From Bacteroidales bacterium UBA1184 (lineage in GTDB: Bacteria; Bacteroidota; Bacteroidia; Bacteroidales; ML635J-15): a stretch of 44,822 nucleotides of DNA. The stretch spans positions 26,983 through 71,804 of the forward strand of contig DBYO01000028.1 in the NCBI GenBank assembly GCA_002310235.1, read 5' to 3'. The notes under the pieces are model-generated. The model did not search any database, was not told the DNA's origin, and saw nothing but the letters and a program-made list of their open reading frames with translations. Shown here piece after piece: positions 1 through 7,834 of this stretch. Position 1 is the first letter of the stretch; every line of letters starts with the position of its first letter. Made by a program: the position numbers and the translations under genes.

Positions 1-204
1 TGCGAAGTGGTTGGTATGGCAGCAATTTTCACCTACGGATTCCAGAAGTCGGTTGACGCTTTCAAGGAAGCCAATGTAAACCTCGTAACCCTCAGCAACT
101 ACAATGTGCTTGTTGAACAGGCCAAGGAAATCGGCTACATCAGCGAAAGCGACATCGAAGTGCTGAAGCAGTGGAGAACCAGTCCCGACACTTGGAAGAA
201 ATAA
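1..204 (+). CDS. pyrE: Orotate phosphoribosyltransferase, C-terminal part
   Basis: The frame is open from base 1 and gives the last 67 residues of orotate phosphoribosyltransferase, the cytoplasmic enzyme that joins orotate to PRPP to form OMP in pyrimidine synthesis. The visible segment shows the MAAIFTYGF strand, the TLSNYN segment and the WRTSPDTWKK tail that I recognise from Bacteroidota PyrE. The PRPP-binding motif lies outside the window, so the active site cannot be checked. The stop is 12 bp before the next gene, which suggests one transcript. A GTG at base 7 is internal and is not the start. Confidence 0.85.
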   Translation, partial: CEVVGMAAIFTYGFQKSVDAFKEANVNLVTLSNYNVLVEQAKEIGYISESDIEVLKQWRTSPDTWKK

Positions 205-216
205 CATAGAACAGCA

Positions 217-624
217 ATGAAGCCACTCGAAGCAGTCAGCAAAGTTGTAAAAATCGGCAACTCCGACCAGCGTATTTTCGTCTTCTGGAGCGACCTGCGC
301 AACATCCCGCGGATGATTCCGCCCAATGCCGACGCACAAGTCAATGCCACCGAAGACTCCTGCACCGTCACGGCAAAAGGCATGACTTTCGTGGTAAAAA
401 TTCTAGAAAAGGAAGAATACAAACTGATAAAACTCGGCACCGAAGAAGGCACAAAGATGGGATTCACGGCTTGGATACAACTGAAATCGCTCTCGGAGTA
501 CGAAACCGCAGGACGCATTACAATCCACGCCGACGTTCCGCTGCTTATGCGCCCAATGCTGAAAGGTAAACTAGGAGAAGGAATTAATAGACTGGCTGAT
601 GCGCTGAAGATGATACCATACTAA
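217..624 (+). CDS. SRPBCC-like small protein of unknown function
   Basis: This 135-residue protein has no signal peptide or membrane segment. Its pattern (an early helix-strand unit with V-x-K-I-G, then alternating strands and a long C-terminal helix from about residue 108 containing GKLGEGINRLADAL) resembles the SRPBCC/START-like fold that binds hydrophobic ligands. I cannot name a ligand. It follows pyrE by 12 bp, a neighbour pair that I believe is common in Bacteroidales, so it is probably co-transcribed with pyrE. The ATG at 217 is the only sensible start. Downstream, a few bases (613-625) resemble the AACTTTC heptamer in inverted orientation, before the GAAAC array. Confidence 0.65.
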   Translation: MKPLEAVSKVVKIGNSDQRIFVFWSDLRNIPRMIPPNADAQVNATEDSCTVTAKGMTFVVKILEKEEYKLIKLGTEEGTKMGFTAWIQLKSLSEYETAGRITIHADVPLLMRPMLKGKLGEGINRLADALKMIPY

Positions 625-680
625 GCAGTTGAAAGTTAGCAAAAAAAAATAACGGAAGGTCTCGGTGCGCCACGACGCAA

Positions 681-807
681 CATAGAAACCTGAAACAAGA
701 AACTTAGAAACGTGAAACATAGAAACACAGAAACGGCGTAGCCATAGAAACGGCGTCAGCCGTAGAAACCCAGAAACTTGAAACCAGAAACTTAGAAACA
801 TAGAAAC
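681..807. repeat. GAAAC tandem array with GGC-hairpin inserts
   Basis: Fourteen copies of GAAAC follow each other with a 7-8 bp period (GAAAC plus two or three variable bases). Two inserts forming mini-hairpins, GGCGTAGCC (735-743) and GGCGTCAGCC (752-761), interrupt the array. It ends 9 bp before the purC start codon. The same unit occurs in both orientations at 33846-34017, and a degenerate copy lies at 19976-20059. Confidence 0.85.
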
Positions 808-816
808 AACATACAA

Positions 817-1767
817 ATGAAAGCATTAACAAAGACAAACTTCAATTTCAAGAACCAGAAAAGCCTGTACAACGGTAAGGTTCGTGACGTGTATAACATC
901 AACGATGAACTTATGGTAATGGTAGTAACCGACAGAATCTCCGCATTCGACGTGATACTTCCCAAAGGCATTCCTTTCAAAGGACAGGTACTGAACCAGA
1001 TAGCATCGAAATTCCTCGACCTTACCGCCGACATAGTTCCGAATTGGAAAATCAGTTCGCCCGACCCGATGGTAACCGTAGGACACAAGTGCGAAGGCTA
1101 TCCTATAGAGATGATTGTACGCGGATACCTCACTGGCAGTTCGTGGCGCGAATACAAGAACGGTGCACGTCAAATCTGCGGAGTGCCGATTCCCGACGGA
1201 ATGAAGGAACACCAGAAATTCGAAAAACCAATCCTAACCCCTACCACTAAGGCAGAACTTGGACTTCACGACGAAAATATTTCGCGCGAAGAAATTATCA
1301 GCCGCGGCTTGGTTTCGGAAGAAGAATACTGCAAGCTCGAAGAATACTCGCTCAAGCTTTTCGAACGTGGTAGCCAGATAGCCAACAAGATGGGACTTAT
1401 TCTCGTAGATACCAAGTACGAATTTGGCAAGAAGGACGGCAAGATCTACCTCATCGACGAAATCCACACACCCGACTCGTCGCGCTACTTCTACCTCGAC
1501 ACATATCAGGCAAACTTTGATGCCGGCAAGCCACAGCGTCAGCTTTCGAAGGAATTTGTCCGCGAATGGCTTATGGAAAATGGATTCCAAGGCAAGGAAG
1601 GTCAGCAGGTTCCCGAAATGACCGACGAAATTGTAAACGGCATTTCAGACCGCTACATCGAATTGTACGAAAAGATTACTGGCGAAAAGTTTGTTAAGTC
1701 AGAATCCGACAACCTCGAGGAAAGAATTTTCAACAACGTAAACAAATTTTTAGCTGAATACAAATAA
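817..1767 (+). CDS. purC: Phosphoribosylaminoimidazole-succinocarboxamide synthase (SAICAR synthetase)
   Basis: PurC joins CAIR and aspartate with ATP to give SAICAR in de novo purine synthesis in the cytoplasm. The 316-residue length is the long form usual in Bacteroidota and yeast-like enzymes, against about 237 in E. coli. Visible hallmarks are GKVRDVY (residues 20-26), the TDRISAFDV segment, the GSSWREY segment and the metal/ATP site DEIHTPDSSRY in the second half. The ATG at 817 follows a GAAAC repeat array with no obvious -7 element, so the promoter is uncertain. The stop codon directly abuts the ATG of ugd (1767/1768), so the two are surely translated from one message. Confidence 0.95.
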   Translation: MKALTKTNFNFKNQKSLYNGKVRDVYNINDELMVMVVTDRISAFDVILPKGIPFKGQVLNQIASKFLDLTADIVPNWKISSPDPMVTVGHKCEGYPIEMIVRGYLTGSSWREYKNGARQICGVPIPDGMKEHQKFEKPILTPTTKAELGLHDENISREEIISRGLVSEEEYCKLEEYSLKLFERGSQIANKMGLILVDTKYEFGKKDGKIYLIDEIHTPDSSRYFYLDTYQANFDAGKPQRQLSKEFVREWLMENGFQGKEGQQVPEMTDEIVNGISDRYIELYEKITGEKFVKSESDNLEERIFNNVNKFLAEYK

Positions 1768-3081
1768 ATGAAGATAGCTGTAATAGGAACGGGCTACGTA
1801 GGACTTGTTTCGGGGACTTGCTTCTCCGAAATGGGTGTCCGCGTATCGTGCCTCGACATCGACCGCAAGAAGATAGAAAACCTAAACAAGGGCATACTAC
1901 CGATCTGGGAGCCAGGTCTAAAAGACATGGTTGACAACAATATGCGCAAAGGCTTACTTTCGTTCACAAGCGACTATGCCGAAGCTCTCAAGGATGCCGA
2001 AGCCGCCTTTATCTGCGTAGGCACTCCTCCCGACGAAGACGGAAGCGCCGACCTTCAGTATGTACTTGCTGTTGCACACGAAATTGGTCGCAACATAAGC
2101 AACCACATGGTTGTGGTGACAAAGAGCACCGTGCCAATAGGAACTGCAGAAAAGGTTCGCAAGGCCGTTGCCGAAGAACTTGCAGCACGCAAGCTTGACA
2201 TAAAATTCGACATGGCATCCAATCCCGAATTTCTAAAGGAAGGCGATGCCGTAAAGGACAACCTTCACCCCGACAGGATAGTCGTTGGCGTTGACTCGGA
2301 CAAAGCCCGCGAGATAATGGACAGACTTTACAAACCGTTCGTACTCAACGGACACCCTATTATATATATGGACATTCCATCGGCCGAAATTACCAAGTAT
2401 GCAGCCAACGCAATGCTTGCAACCAAGATTTCGTTCATCAACGACATAGCCAACTTCTGCGACAAGGTAGGAGCCGATATAAACAGTGTCCGCCGTGGCA
2501 TTGGCGCCGACAAGCGCATTGGTCCGTACTTCATATACGCAGGCACAGGATATGGCGGATCGTGTTTCCCGAAAGACGTGAAAGCACTCATAAAGTCGGC
2601 ATCGGACTACGACTACTCGCTCGAAATACTAAAGGCTGTGGAAAACGTCAACAACCGCCAAAAAGAAACGCTGTACAACAAGGTTTACAAGTATTTCAAA
2701 GGAGACCTCAAAGGCAAGAAAATTGCAATGTGGGGACTGGCGTTCAAGCCCAACACCGACGATATGCGCGAAGCGCCAGCACTTATCCTTGCAGAAAAGT
2801 TCACCAGCATGGGAGCCGAAATTTTTGCATACGACCCTGTTGCCATGGACGAAGCGAAACGTCGCTTAGGAAGCATGATAACTCTCTGCAAATCACCATA
2901 CGAAGCCACAGAAAACGCAGATGCTCTATTGCTGGTAACAGAATGGTCTGAATTCAGGGTTTTAGACTACAAACAGCTTGCAAAAATGAAGCAAAAATTG
3001 ATTTTCGACGGTCGAAACATTTACGATCCAGCAGAAGTCAAAAAGTTTGGCTTCAAGTATTTTGGAATAGGTAGGAGATAG
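1768..3081 (+). CDS. ugd: UDP-glucose 6-dehydrogenase
   Basis: This cytoplasmic enzyme oxidises UDP-glucose to UDP-glucuronate with two NAD+, supplying precursor for capsule and other surface polysaccharides. The N-terminal Rossmann motif GTGYVG is at residues 7-12. The catalytic cysteine is Cys266 in GYGGSCFPKD, with NAMLATKISF ahead of it and the C-terminal AFKPNTDDMREAP motif present. The 437-residue length is normal. A related sugar dehydrogenase (UDP-GlcA- or GDP-mannose-type) is possible, but the motifs favour Ugd. It starts on the base after the purC stop codon. Nucleotide-sugar use fits the three glycosyltransferases and the epimerase elsewhere in the window. Confidence 0.93.
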   Translation: MKIAVIGTGYVGLVSGTCFSEMGVRVSCLDIDRKKIENLNKGILPIWEPGLKDMVDNNMRKGLLSFTSDYAEALKDAEAAFICVGTPPDEDGSADLQYVLAVAHEIGRNISNHMVVVTKSTVPIGTAEKVRKAVAEELAARKLDIKFDMASNPEFLKEGDAVKDNLHPDRIVVGVDSDKAREIMDRLYKPFVLNGHPIIYMDIPSAEITKYAANAMLATKISFINDIANFCDKVGADINSVRRGIGADKRIGPYFIYAGTGYGGSCFPKDVKALIKSASDYDYSLEILKAVENVNNRQKETLYNKVYKYFKGDLKGKKIAMWGLAFKPNTDDMREAPALILAEKFTSMGAEIFAYDPVAMDEAKRRLGSMITLCKSPYEATENADALLLVTEWSEFRVLDYKQLAKMKQKLIFDGRNIYDPAEVKKFGFKYFGIGRR

Positions 3082-3152
3082 TTATAAACAAAGGTTAATA
3101 AATATTAACATAATTTTGTCTGTAAAGAATAGGAGCTTTAGAAAAAAGCGAC

Positions 3153-3160
3153 TACCTTTG
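3153..3160 (+). promoter_or_regulatory. -7 promoter element TACCTTTG
   Basis: TACCTTTG matches the Bacteroidota housekeeping -7 consensus TAnnTTTG. It ends 18 bp before the ATG at 3179, which supports that start over the upstream in-frame TTG at 3116. No clear -33 TTTG is seen at the usual distance. Confidence 0.6.
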
Positions 3161-3178
3161 CAGACAATTTGTTTTTTT

Positions 3179-4054
3179 ATGAGAAGGTTAGTCGTAGCAA
3201 TATTACTAATTGCATCAATGCTTTCGCTTGGCATCAATGCTAATGCCCAAGTAAAGAATGGTGTACACAGCAAACTAGCAAAGTACTTCGAGAACGAACA
3301 GTGGGAAGACCTTGCGTTCAAGTGCGATAAAATGATGGTACTTGAAAAATACAAAAACGATGCTGAGCTTTACTTGTATTCGGCATACGCATACGCCAAA
3401 ATTTTTACCATGTGCCTCGACGACCCGAGACTTCTCGACAAAACTCCCGAATATCTGCAATCATACGAACTTGCTCTTAGATACTCTGTTAACGCCAAGA
3501 AAAAAGACAAGAGAGCAAAAATTTTGTTCCCGGACAACGATGACCTGCTCAAGGATATAGCTGTTATCGGAATGTACTACGTTGACCACTATACGAGCAT
3601 AAAGAAGTACGCAAAGGCTAATTCCAAAGTTAGGAAAATGCTGAAGACATATTCCGACGACAACTTTGTTGCACTACAAGGATGCTTAGCCGCAACTGTT
3701 GGCGACACTGCCACAGCAAACCCAATATTGAGAAACCTTGAAGCTCAGGCCGAAAATGGCAAACGCAGAGAAAAGGACACCGATTTCGCAATGATTGAAG
3801 CATTTGACATTTATGCAACATGGCTGCTTGAAAAGGAAACTCCCGATACTGACGAAGCAAAAAGAATCATTGCTCTCGGACTGAAATTCTTCCCCGATGA
3901 GCCAGTTCTTGTTTATGACCTCGAACTTGCCAAGGACCCAGAATACGCAACAGAACACGCCAAGCCCGAAAATGCAAAGAAAGCAGAATTTATGGTAAAG
4001 GCTTCGGCTTTAACAGATGACGACGACGATGACGATGATGAAGACGATGAATAA
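3179..4054 (+). CDS. Exported helical-repeat protein with poly-Asp tail
   Basis: The product has 291 residues from the ATG at 3179. A signal peptide of about 24 residues ends in NANAQ, so it is likely periplasmic or on the surface. The body is rich in short alpha-helical pairs (for example AELYLYSAYAYAKI and later LVYDLELAKDPEYA) and looks like degenerate TPR. I recognise no catalytic motif. The C-terminus is a run of Asp/Glu (eight Asp in a row, then EDDE) encoded by a GAY simple-sequence tract at about 4015-4051. That tract overlaps the start region of mtnP. The longer frame from a TTG at 3116 is rejected because it begins upstream of the promoter element at 3153-3160. Function unknown. Confidence 0.7.
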   Translation: MRRLVVAILLIASMLSLGINANAQVKNGVHSKLAKYFENEQWEDLAFKCDKMMVLEKYKNDAELYLYSAYAYAKIFTMCLDDPRLLDKTPEYLQSYELALRYSVNAKKKDKRAKILFPDNDDLLKDIAVIGMYYVDHYTSIKKYAKANSKVRKMLKTYSDDNFVALQGCLAATVGDTATANPILRNLEAQAENGKRREKDTDFAMIEAFDIYATWLLEKETPDTDEAKRIIALGLKFFPDEPVLVYDLELAKDPEYATEHAKPENAKKAEFMVKASALTDDDDDDDDEDDE

Positions 4055-4799
4055 AAACATTATTGGAATAATCGGTGGCACTGGCCTCGAAAAAAGCAAC
4101 ATTCTCGAAAACCAATCCTCACAAACTATCACTACCTCGTTCGGAGAACCGTCTTCCCCGATAATCACTGGTAGCATCGGAGGAAAACCTGTGGCAATAG
4201 TTTCGCGTCACGGACTCGAGCATACAATCACGCCAAGCAATGTAAATTATCGCGCCAACATAATGGCTCTCAAGAAACTCGGTTGTAAAAACATTATTGC
4301 AACAACCGCCTGTGGAAGTTTGCGCGAAGAAATAGCACCAGGGCATTTCGCTGTTCCCGACCAGTTTATCGACTTCACAAAGCGTCGCATAAATACCTTC
4401 TACGAGGAATTTGAACCTGGCAACATGGTACACTGCCCGATGGCTCATCCATACAACGACCGTCTGCGCGAAATCCTTATCAATGCAACAAAAGCTCAGA
4501 ATGCCAGCGTTCACGACGAAGCAACAATCATAACTATCGAAGGTCCAAGATTCTCATCGAAGGCAGAATCAAAAATGTTCCGTTTGTGGGGCGCAGACCT
4601 CATCAACATGACAACAGCTACAGAAACCGCATTGGCAAACGAAGCTGGTCTCAATTATGCACTTCTCTCAATCGCTACCGACTACGACTGCTGGAAGGAC
4701 GACGAAAAGCCTGTATCACTCGAAATGATTCTTGAGAATTTCAAGAAGAGCGTCGATGTAATGCAAAAAATCCTCGTCGAAGCGATTAAAAACATTTGA
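4047..4799 (+). CDS. mtnP: S-methyl-5'-thioadenosine phosphorylase
   Basis: The enzyme splits methylthioadenosine with phosphate to adenine and methylthioribose-1-phosphate, recycling the by-product of polyamine and SAM metabolism. Motifs are GIIGGTGLEKS near the N-terminus (phosphate site), SRHG followed by HTITPSNVNYRAN, TACGSLREEIAPG, and TIEGPRFSSKAES. The ATDYDCW segment carries the aspartates that favour 6-aminopurines, so I prefer MTAP over plain purine nucleoside phosphorylase. I chose the ATG at 4047 (250 residues), which overlaps the preceding stop codon by 8 bp. Upstream in-frame ATGs (4017, 4029, 4038, 4041) lie inside the GAY tract and would add a Thr/Met-rich leader not expected in the family. 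Confidence 0.88.
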   Translation: MNKNIIGIIGGTGLEKSNILENQSSQTITTSFGEPSSPIITGSIGGKPVAIVSRHGLEHTITPSNVNYRANIMALKKLGCKNIIATTACGSLREEIAPGHFAVPDQFIDFTKRRINTFYEEFEPGNMVHCPMAHPYNDRLREILINATKAQNASVHDEATIITIEGPRFSSKAESKMFRLWGADLINMTTATETALANEAGLNYALLSIATDYDCWKDDEKPVSLEMILENFKKSVDVMQKILVEAIKNI

Positions 4800-4801
4800 A
4801 A

Positions 4802-5542
4802 ATGGCAAAAATAACTAGTTACGAGGTTATCAGGATCATAAACAGAAAACCTCTCTTTCTGAGTGACCATTTCACAAGGTTCGAAAACACACTTGCTTCG
4901 GTCGATAGCAACATGAAGGTCGAAAACATACAGTTCGGCTCAATGCTTTACAAGTGCATCAATGACAACAAGATAGAAAACGGCAACATAAAGATCGAAG
5001 CCATTTATGACTCCGAAAGCAAAACCTTGGAATACATCTGCCACGAAATTCCGCACCACTATCCCACCGACGAGCAGTACAAGAAGGGCGTACCGACCCT
5101 AACTTTTGCCTACGAACGACAGAACCCACACAACAAAATCTGGAACCAGAGCCTACGCGACACCGTTGACAAGTTCATCGCCGACAACAAGATATTCGAA
5201 GCCGTATATGTAAACTCGCACAACAAGATTACCGAAGGAACACGTTCCAACATTTTCTTCATCAGCGGCGACAAACTGGTTTCGGCACAGGAAAAGGACA
5301 TTCTGAAAGGCGTTACACGCAAATACATAATCGACACCGCAAAACGCAATGGGTTCGTCTACGAGGAAAAGGACATCGACTTGTCGGAAATTTCCAGCTT
5401 CGATGCGGCATTCATTTCTGGAACATCGCCAAAGATTCTGCCAATAGCCACTCTGGACAATGTAAAATTCGATGTCGAAAACGAAAAACTTCGCCTGCTG
5501 ATGCAGAAGTTCAACGAAGTTATAAATCAGAATATCGGTTAG
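4802..5542 (+). CDS. Class IV PLP-dependent aminotransferase
   Basis: A 246-residue fold-type IV PLP enzyme of the group that includes branched-chain aminotransferase, D-alanine transaminase and aminodeoxychorismate lyase. By alignment in mind, the PLP lysine is Lys112 (PHNKIWNQ). The ITEGTRSNIFF cofactor-binding segment, the LKGVTRKYII phosphate-loop segment and the ISGTSPKILPI tail are present. Substrate cannot be told from sequence. It begins 2 bp after mtnP, so a role as the transaminase of 4-methylthio-2-oxobutyrate in methionine salvage is possible but is inference. No other salvage genes are visible. The start is ATG 4802; a TTG at 4796 overlapping the mtnP stop is less likely. Confidence 0.8.
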   Translation: MAKITSYEVIRIINRKPLFLSDHFTRFENTLASVDSNMKVENIQFGSMLYKCINDNKIENGNIKIEAIYDSESKTLEYICHEIPHHYPTDEQYKKGVPTLTFAYERQNPHNKIWNQSLRDTVDKFIADNKIFEAVYVNSHNKITEGTRSNIFFISGDKLVSAQEKDILKGVTRKYIIDTAKRNGFVYEEKDIDLSEISSFDAAFISGTSPKILPIATLDNVKFDVENEKLRLLMQKFNEVINQNIG

Positions 5543-5551
5543 TAAATTACC

Positions 5552-6148
5552 TTGAAGATAAAGCATATTTACATAATTATCATTGTCGTCGCCTCCTTTT
5601 TGCCGACAATCTGTGCTAACGCCCAAAGCGAATGGCACGACTGCAAATGCGACAACCCGATATATTACCGGATTTGCGAAAGCGGAAAGGACTATCAGGT
5701 AAAATGCAAATTCACGATTAACGCACCGATAGAAAAGTGCATCGACATATTCTGCAATGCCAATAATCATACTCAATGGATTTACAACTGCATCGAAAGC
5801 AGCACGTTGAAAAAAGATTCGGCATCTGGAGTTTTCCGCAACATAATCGAAGCCCCGTTTTTCATGAAAGACCGCGAAGTGTTTGTTGAATACAAGGTTA
5901 TCAGGAATTCCGACGGAAGCATCACCATTACCAACACTTGCCTACCCGACTACCGCCCTCGCAACGACAAATACGAACGTATAACACGCTTTAAATCAAC
6001 GTATCGTTTTTACCCAAAGGGCAAAAAAATTACAGAAGTCGATTATTTCACCGAAACTGGCGGACCTGCCGACCTTCCAGATTTCCTGCTGCATATTTTC
6101 CTCTGCAAGTCAACCCAGCAGACCATATCGAATCTGCAAAAAATGTAA
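5552..6148 (+). CDS. Exported START-like (SRPBCC) protein, TTG start
   Basis: A signal peptide of about 25 residues (isoleucine/valine-rich core, ending CANAQ) is followed by a START-like domain: YQVKCKFTINAPIEKCIDIF, the W-I-Y-N-C strand, the FFMKDREVFVEY segment and a final amphipathic helix ending in NLQKM. Such domains carry lipids or other hydrophobic ligands; the export signal suggests the periplasm. The start must be TTG at 5552, because there is a stop in frame 9 bp upstream and no ATG that keeps the signal peptide. It follows the aminotransferase by 9 bp and is likely in the same operon. No enzyme activity is implied by what I can see. Confidence 0.7.
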   Translation: MKIKHIYIIIIVVASFLPTICANAQSEWHDCKCDNPIYYRICESGKDYQVKCKFTINAPIEKCIDIFCNANNHTQWIYNCIESSTLKKDSASGVFRNIIEAPFFMKDREVFVEYKVIRNSDGSITITNTCLPDYRPRNDKYERITRFKSTYRFYPKGKKITEVDYFTETGGPADLPDFLLHIFLCKSTQQTISNLQKM

Positions 6149-6161
6149 ATAATTGTTGAAC

Positions 6162-6181
6162 CGACGCAAAGCATTGCGTCG
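6162..6181. repeat. Palindrome of the GACGCAA...TTGCGTC family
   Basis: The arms CGACGCAA and TTGCGTCG flank an AGCA loop. No U-tract follows, so it is a poor intrinsic terminator. It belongs with the palindromes at 19937-19956, 41211-41230 and 41299-41318. Confidence 0.8.
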
Positions 6182-6186
6182 CTACA

Positions 6187-6306
6187 ATTATCGAACCTTC
6201 GAATCATCAACCTTTAGCTCGGCGTAAGCCAAATTTTCAAATTATCAAATCATCGAATTCTCAAATTATCACGTCCCCAATCGTAAATCGTACCTCATAA
6301 ATCGTA
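6187..6306. repeat. Octamer and heptamer arrays upstream of fabG
   Basis: From 6187 three degenerate 8-bp units precede a mini-hairpin GGCGTAAGCC (6221-6230). Four in-phase 8-bp units with core TCAAATT follow at 6236-6267. From 6279 to 6306 there are four 7-bp units, three of them exactly AATCGTA. The last unit ends 9 bp before the fabG -7 element. Confidence 0.75.
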
Positions 6307-6315
6307 AATATTTTT

Positions 6316-6323
6316 TATCTTTG
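6316..6323 (+). promoter_or_regulatory. -7 promoter element TATCTTTG for fabG
   Basis: Exact TAnnTTTG match, 25 bp before the fabG ATG. The -33 region is occupied by AATCGTA heptamers rather than TTTG. A closely similar arrangement stands before the gene at 12790. Confidence 0.65.
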
Positions 6324-6348
6324 CACAAAATTTGACACCATTATAATT

Positions 6349-7095
6349 ATGGGTTTATTAACTGGAAAAACCGCACTCGTAACAGGTGCTTCACGCGGAA
6401 TAGGCAGGGCGATTGCATTGGAATTCGCCAAGGCTGGCGCTAACATTGCCTTCACCTCCACTCACCGCAACGAAAATGTTGATTCGCTAGAAAATGAACT
6501 TTCTGCACTAGGCGTTGAATTTCTCTACTTCGAAGCTGATGCCAAGGACTTCAACCGTGCTGCCGAAATAGCCGACGAGACAGTGAAAAAATTCACCCGC
6601 ATCGACATACTTGTCAACAATGCAGGCATTACCGCCGATACATTGCTCATGCGCATGAGCGAAGAACAGTGGGACAGCGTAATCGCCACCAACCTCAAGT
6701 CGGCATTCAACTACACCAAGGCCGTACAGCGCATTATGCTCAAGCAGCGCGAAGGCTCGATTATCAACCTCAGTTCGGTGGTAGGACTGTCGGGAAATGC
6801 AGGTCAGGCAAACTATGCTGCATCGAAAGCTGGAATCGTAGGTTTTACAAAGTCTGTTGCCAAGGAACTGGGTAGCAGAAACATACGCTGCAACGCCATA
6901 GCCCCTGGCTTCATCGAAACCGATATGACCGCCGCATTGAACGAGGAACAGAAGAAGGCCATCATCGATGCTATTCCGCTCAAACGCGCAGGTCGTCCCG
7001 AAGATGTTGCCAACGTAGCCATATTCCTCGCCTCGGATATGTCGCAATACATTTCCGGTCAAGTAATTAATGTTTGTGGCGCAATGTTGACATAA
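6349..7095 (+). CDS. fabG: 3-oxoacyl-ACP reductase
   Basis: FabG reduces 3-oxoacyl-ACP with NADPH in the fatty-acid elongation cycle. The 248-residue SDR shows TGASRGIG at the NADPH site, NNAG near residue 90, and the catalytic set Ser143 (LSSVVG), Tyr156 and Lys160 (YAASK), followed by the APGFIETDM segment typical of FabG. The C-terminal GQVINVCGAMLT is also FabG-like (usually GGM in that place). It has its own -7 element 25 bp upstream and is followed after 13 bp by a T9SS cargo gene that may be co-transcribed. Generic SDR activity cannot be excluded, but the match is close. Confidence 0.9.
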   Translation: MGLLTGKTALVTGASRGIGRAIALEFAKAGANIAFTSTHRNENVDSLENELSALGVEFLYFEADAKDFNRAAEIADETVKKFTRIDILVNNAGITADTLLMRMSEEQWDSVIATNLKSAFNYTKAVQRIMLKQREGSIINLSSVVGLSGNAGQANYAASKAGIVGFTKSVAKELGSRNIRCNAIAPGFIETDMTAALNEEQKKAIIDAIPLKRAGRPEDVANVAIFLASDMSQYISGQVINVCGAMLT

Positions 7096-7108
7096 AAGTT
7101 GACAAGAT

Positions 7109-7798
7109 ATGAAATCAAAAATAATTGTTCTAATAGCATTATCCGTAGTTTACTCAACTATTATGGCGCAAGACATCCAGAGGTTTCTTGGAATTTATGA
7201 TGTCCATGAAGTATGTACATGTACGACAATAATGCCTAATTATATTGATACGATTAATTGTGAAATAGAAATAATACCTTCGAGCGTTGACACTTTGGAC
7301 ATACAATTTTATCTTCTTTCACATCTTGAAGACACAATAAGGGCAAAAATTACGGACGAAAATTCGTTTCAAATTCCTATGCAAACATATCAGTTGTTTC
7401 CAGAATACGATGATTACCATAACAATAACTTGTACAGTGGAGGCAGTGGAACTTTAATTCAAGATTCAATAGAAATTAATTACACTTCGGGAAGTGCTTT
7501 AGGCTTTTTTTTGTGTACTTGCAAGGGGAAAAAGAGAAATAACGCAGGTCTTTCCGATTATAAGGACAAAAAAATGTTTGATGTTTATCCTAATCCTGCC
7601 AGCAACTCAATTTCAATAGAAGTTGAAAAAGACTATACGGATTTGACGATTGAAATCATTGATGAAACGGGCAGAGTTGTTTATAGTAGAAACGACCTTG
7701 AAAATCCTATTTCGCTTGACAATTTCGTCACAGGAATTTATTTTGTACGCTTGCAGGTTGATGGCGATGTTACTACTAAAAAAATTGTTGTGGAATAA
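7109..7798 (+). CDS. Small secreted protein with T9SS type A sorting domain
   Basis: A signal peptide of about 21 residues ends at MAQ. A middle region of about 125 residues has no motif I know and includes a Cys-rich spot (CTCTT at 36-40). The C-terminal domain of about 75 residues carries the type IX sorting pattern: the F-D-V-Y-P-N-P-A-S-N motif near residue 155, IIDETGRVVY, GIYFVRL and the end KKIVVE. The protein should cross the outer membrane by the Por system and be anchored or released. Codons are noticeably more AT-rich than in fabG or the following membrane-protein gene, which could mean recent acquisition or low expression. The start ATG is 13 bp after the fabG stop. Confidence 0.8.
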   Translation: MKSKIIVLIALSVVYSTIMAQDIQRFLGIYDVHEVCTCTTIMPNYIDTINCEIEIIPSSVDTLDIQFYLLSHLEDTIRAKITDENSFQIPMQTYQLFPEYDDYHNNNLYSGGSGTLIQDSIEINYTSGSALGFFLCTCKGKKRNNAGLSDYKDKKMFDVYPNPASNSISIEVEKDYTDLTIEIIDETGRVVYSRNDLENPISLDNFVTGIYFVRLQVDGDVTTKKIVVE

Positions 7799-7834
7799 AA
7801 ATATGGTGCAATGCTCTCATAAAAATCTCGGAAA

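Noticed and set aside
135..518. Minus-strand 127-codon frame opposite the SRPBCC gene
   Set aside because: It overlaps two plus-strand genes in full, has no recognisable domain and shows composition of a shadow frame.
681..816. Purine riboswitch or other regulator before purC
   Set aside because: The region is a GAAAC tandem array with mini-hairpins and lacks the three-way junction and conserved loops of purine riboswitches.
6162..6181. Intrinsic terminator after the START-like gene
   Set aside because: The hairpin lacks a following T-run and is a member of a dispersed palindrome family.
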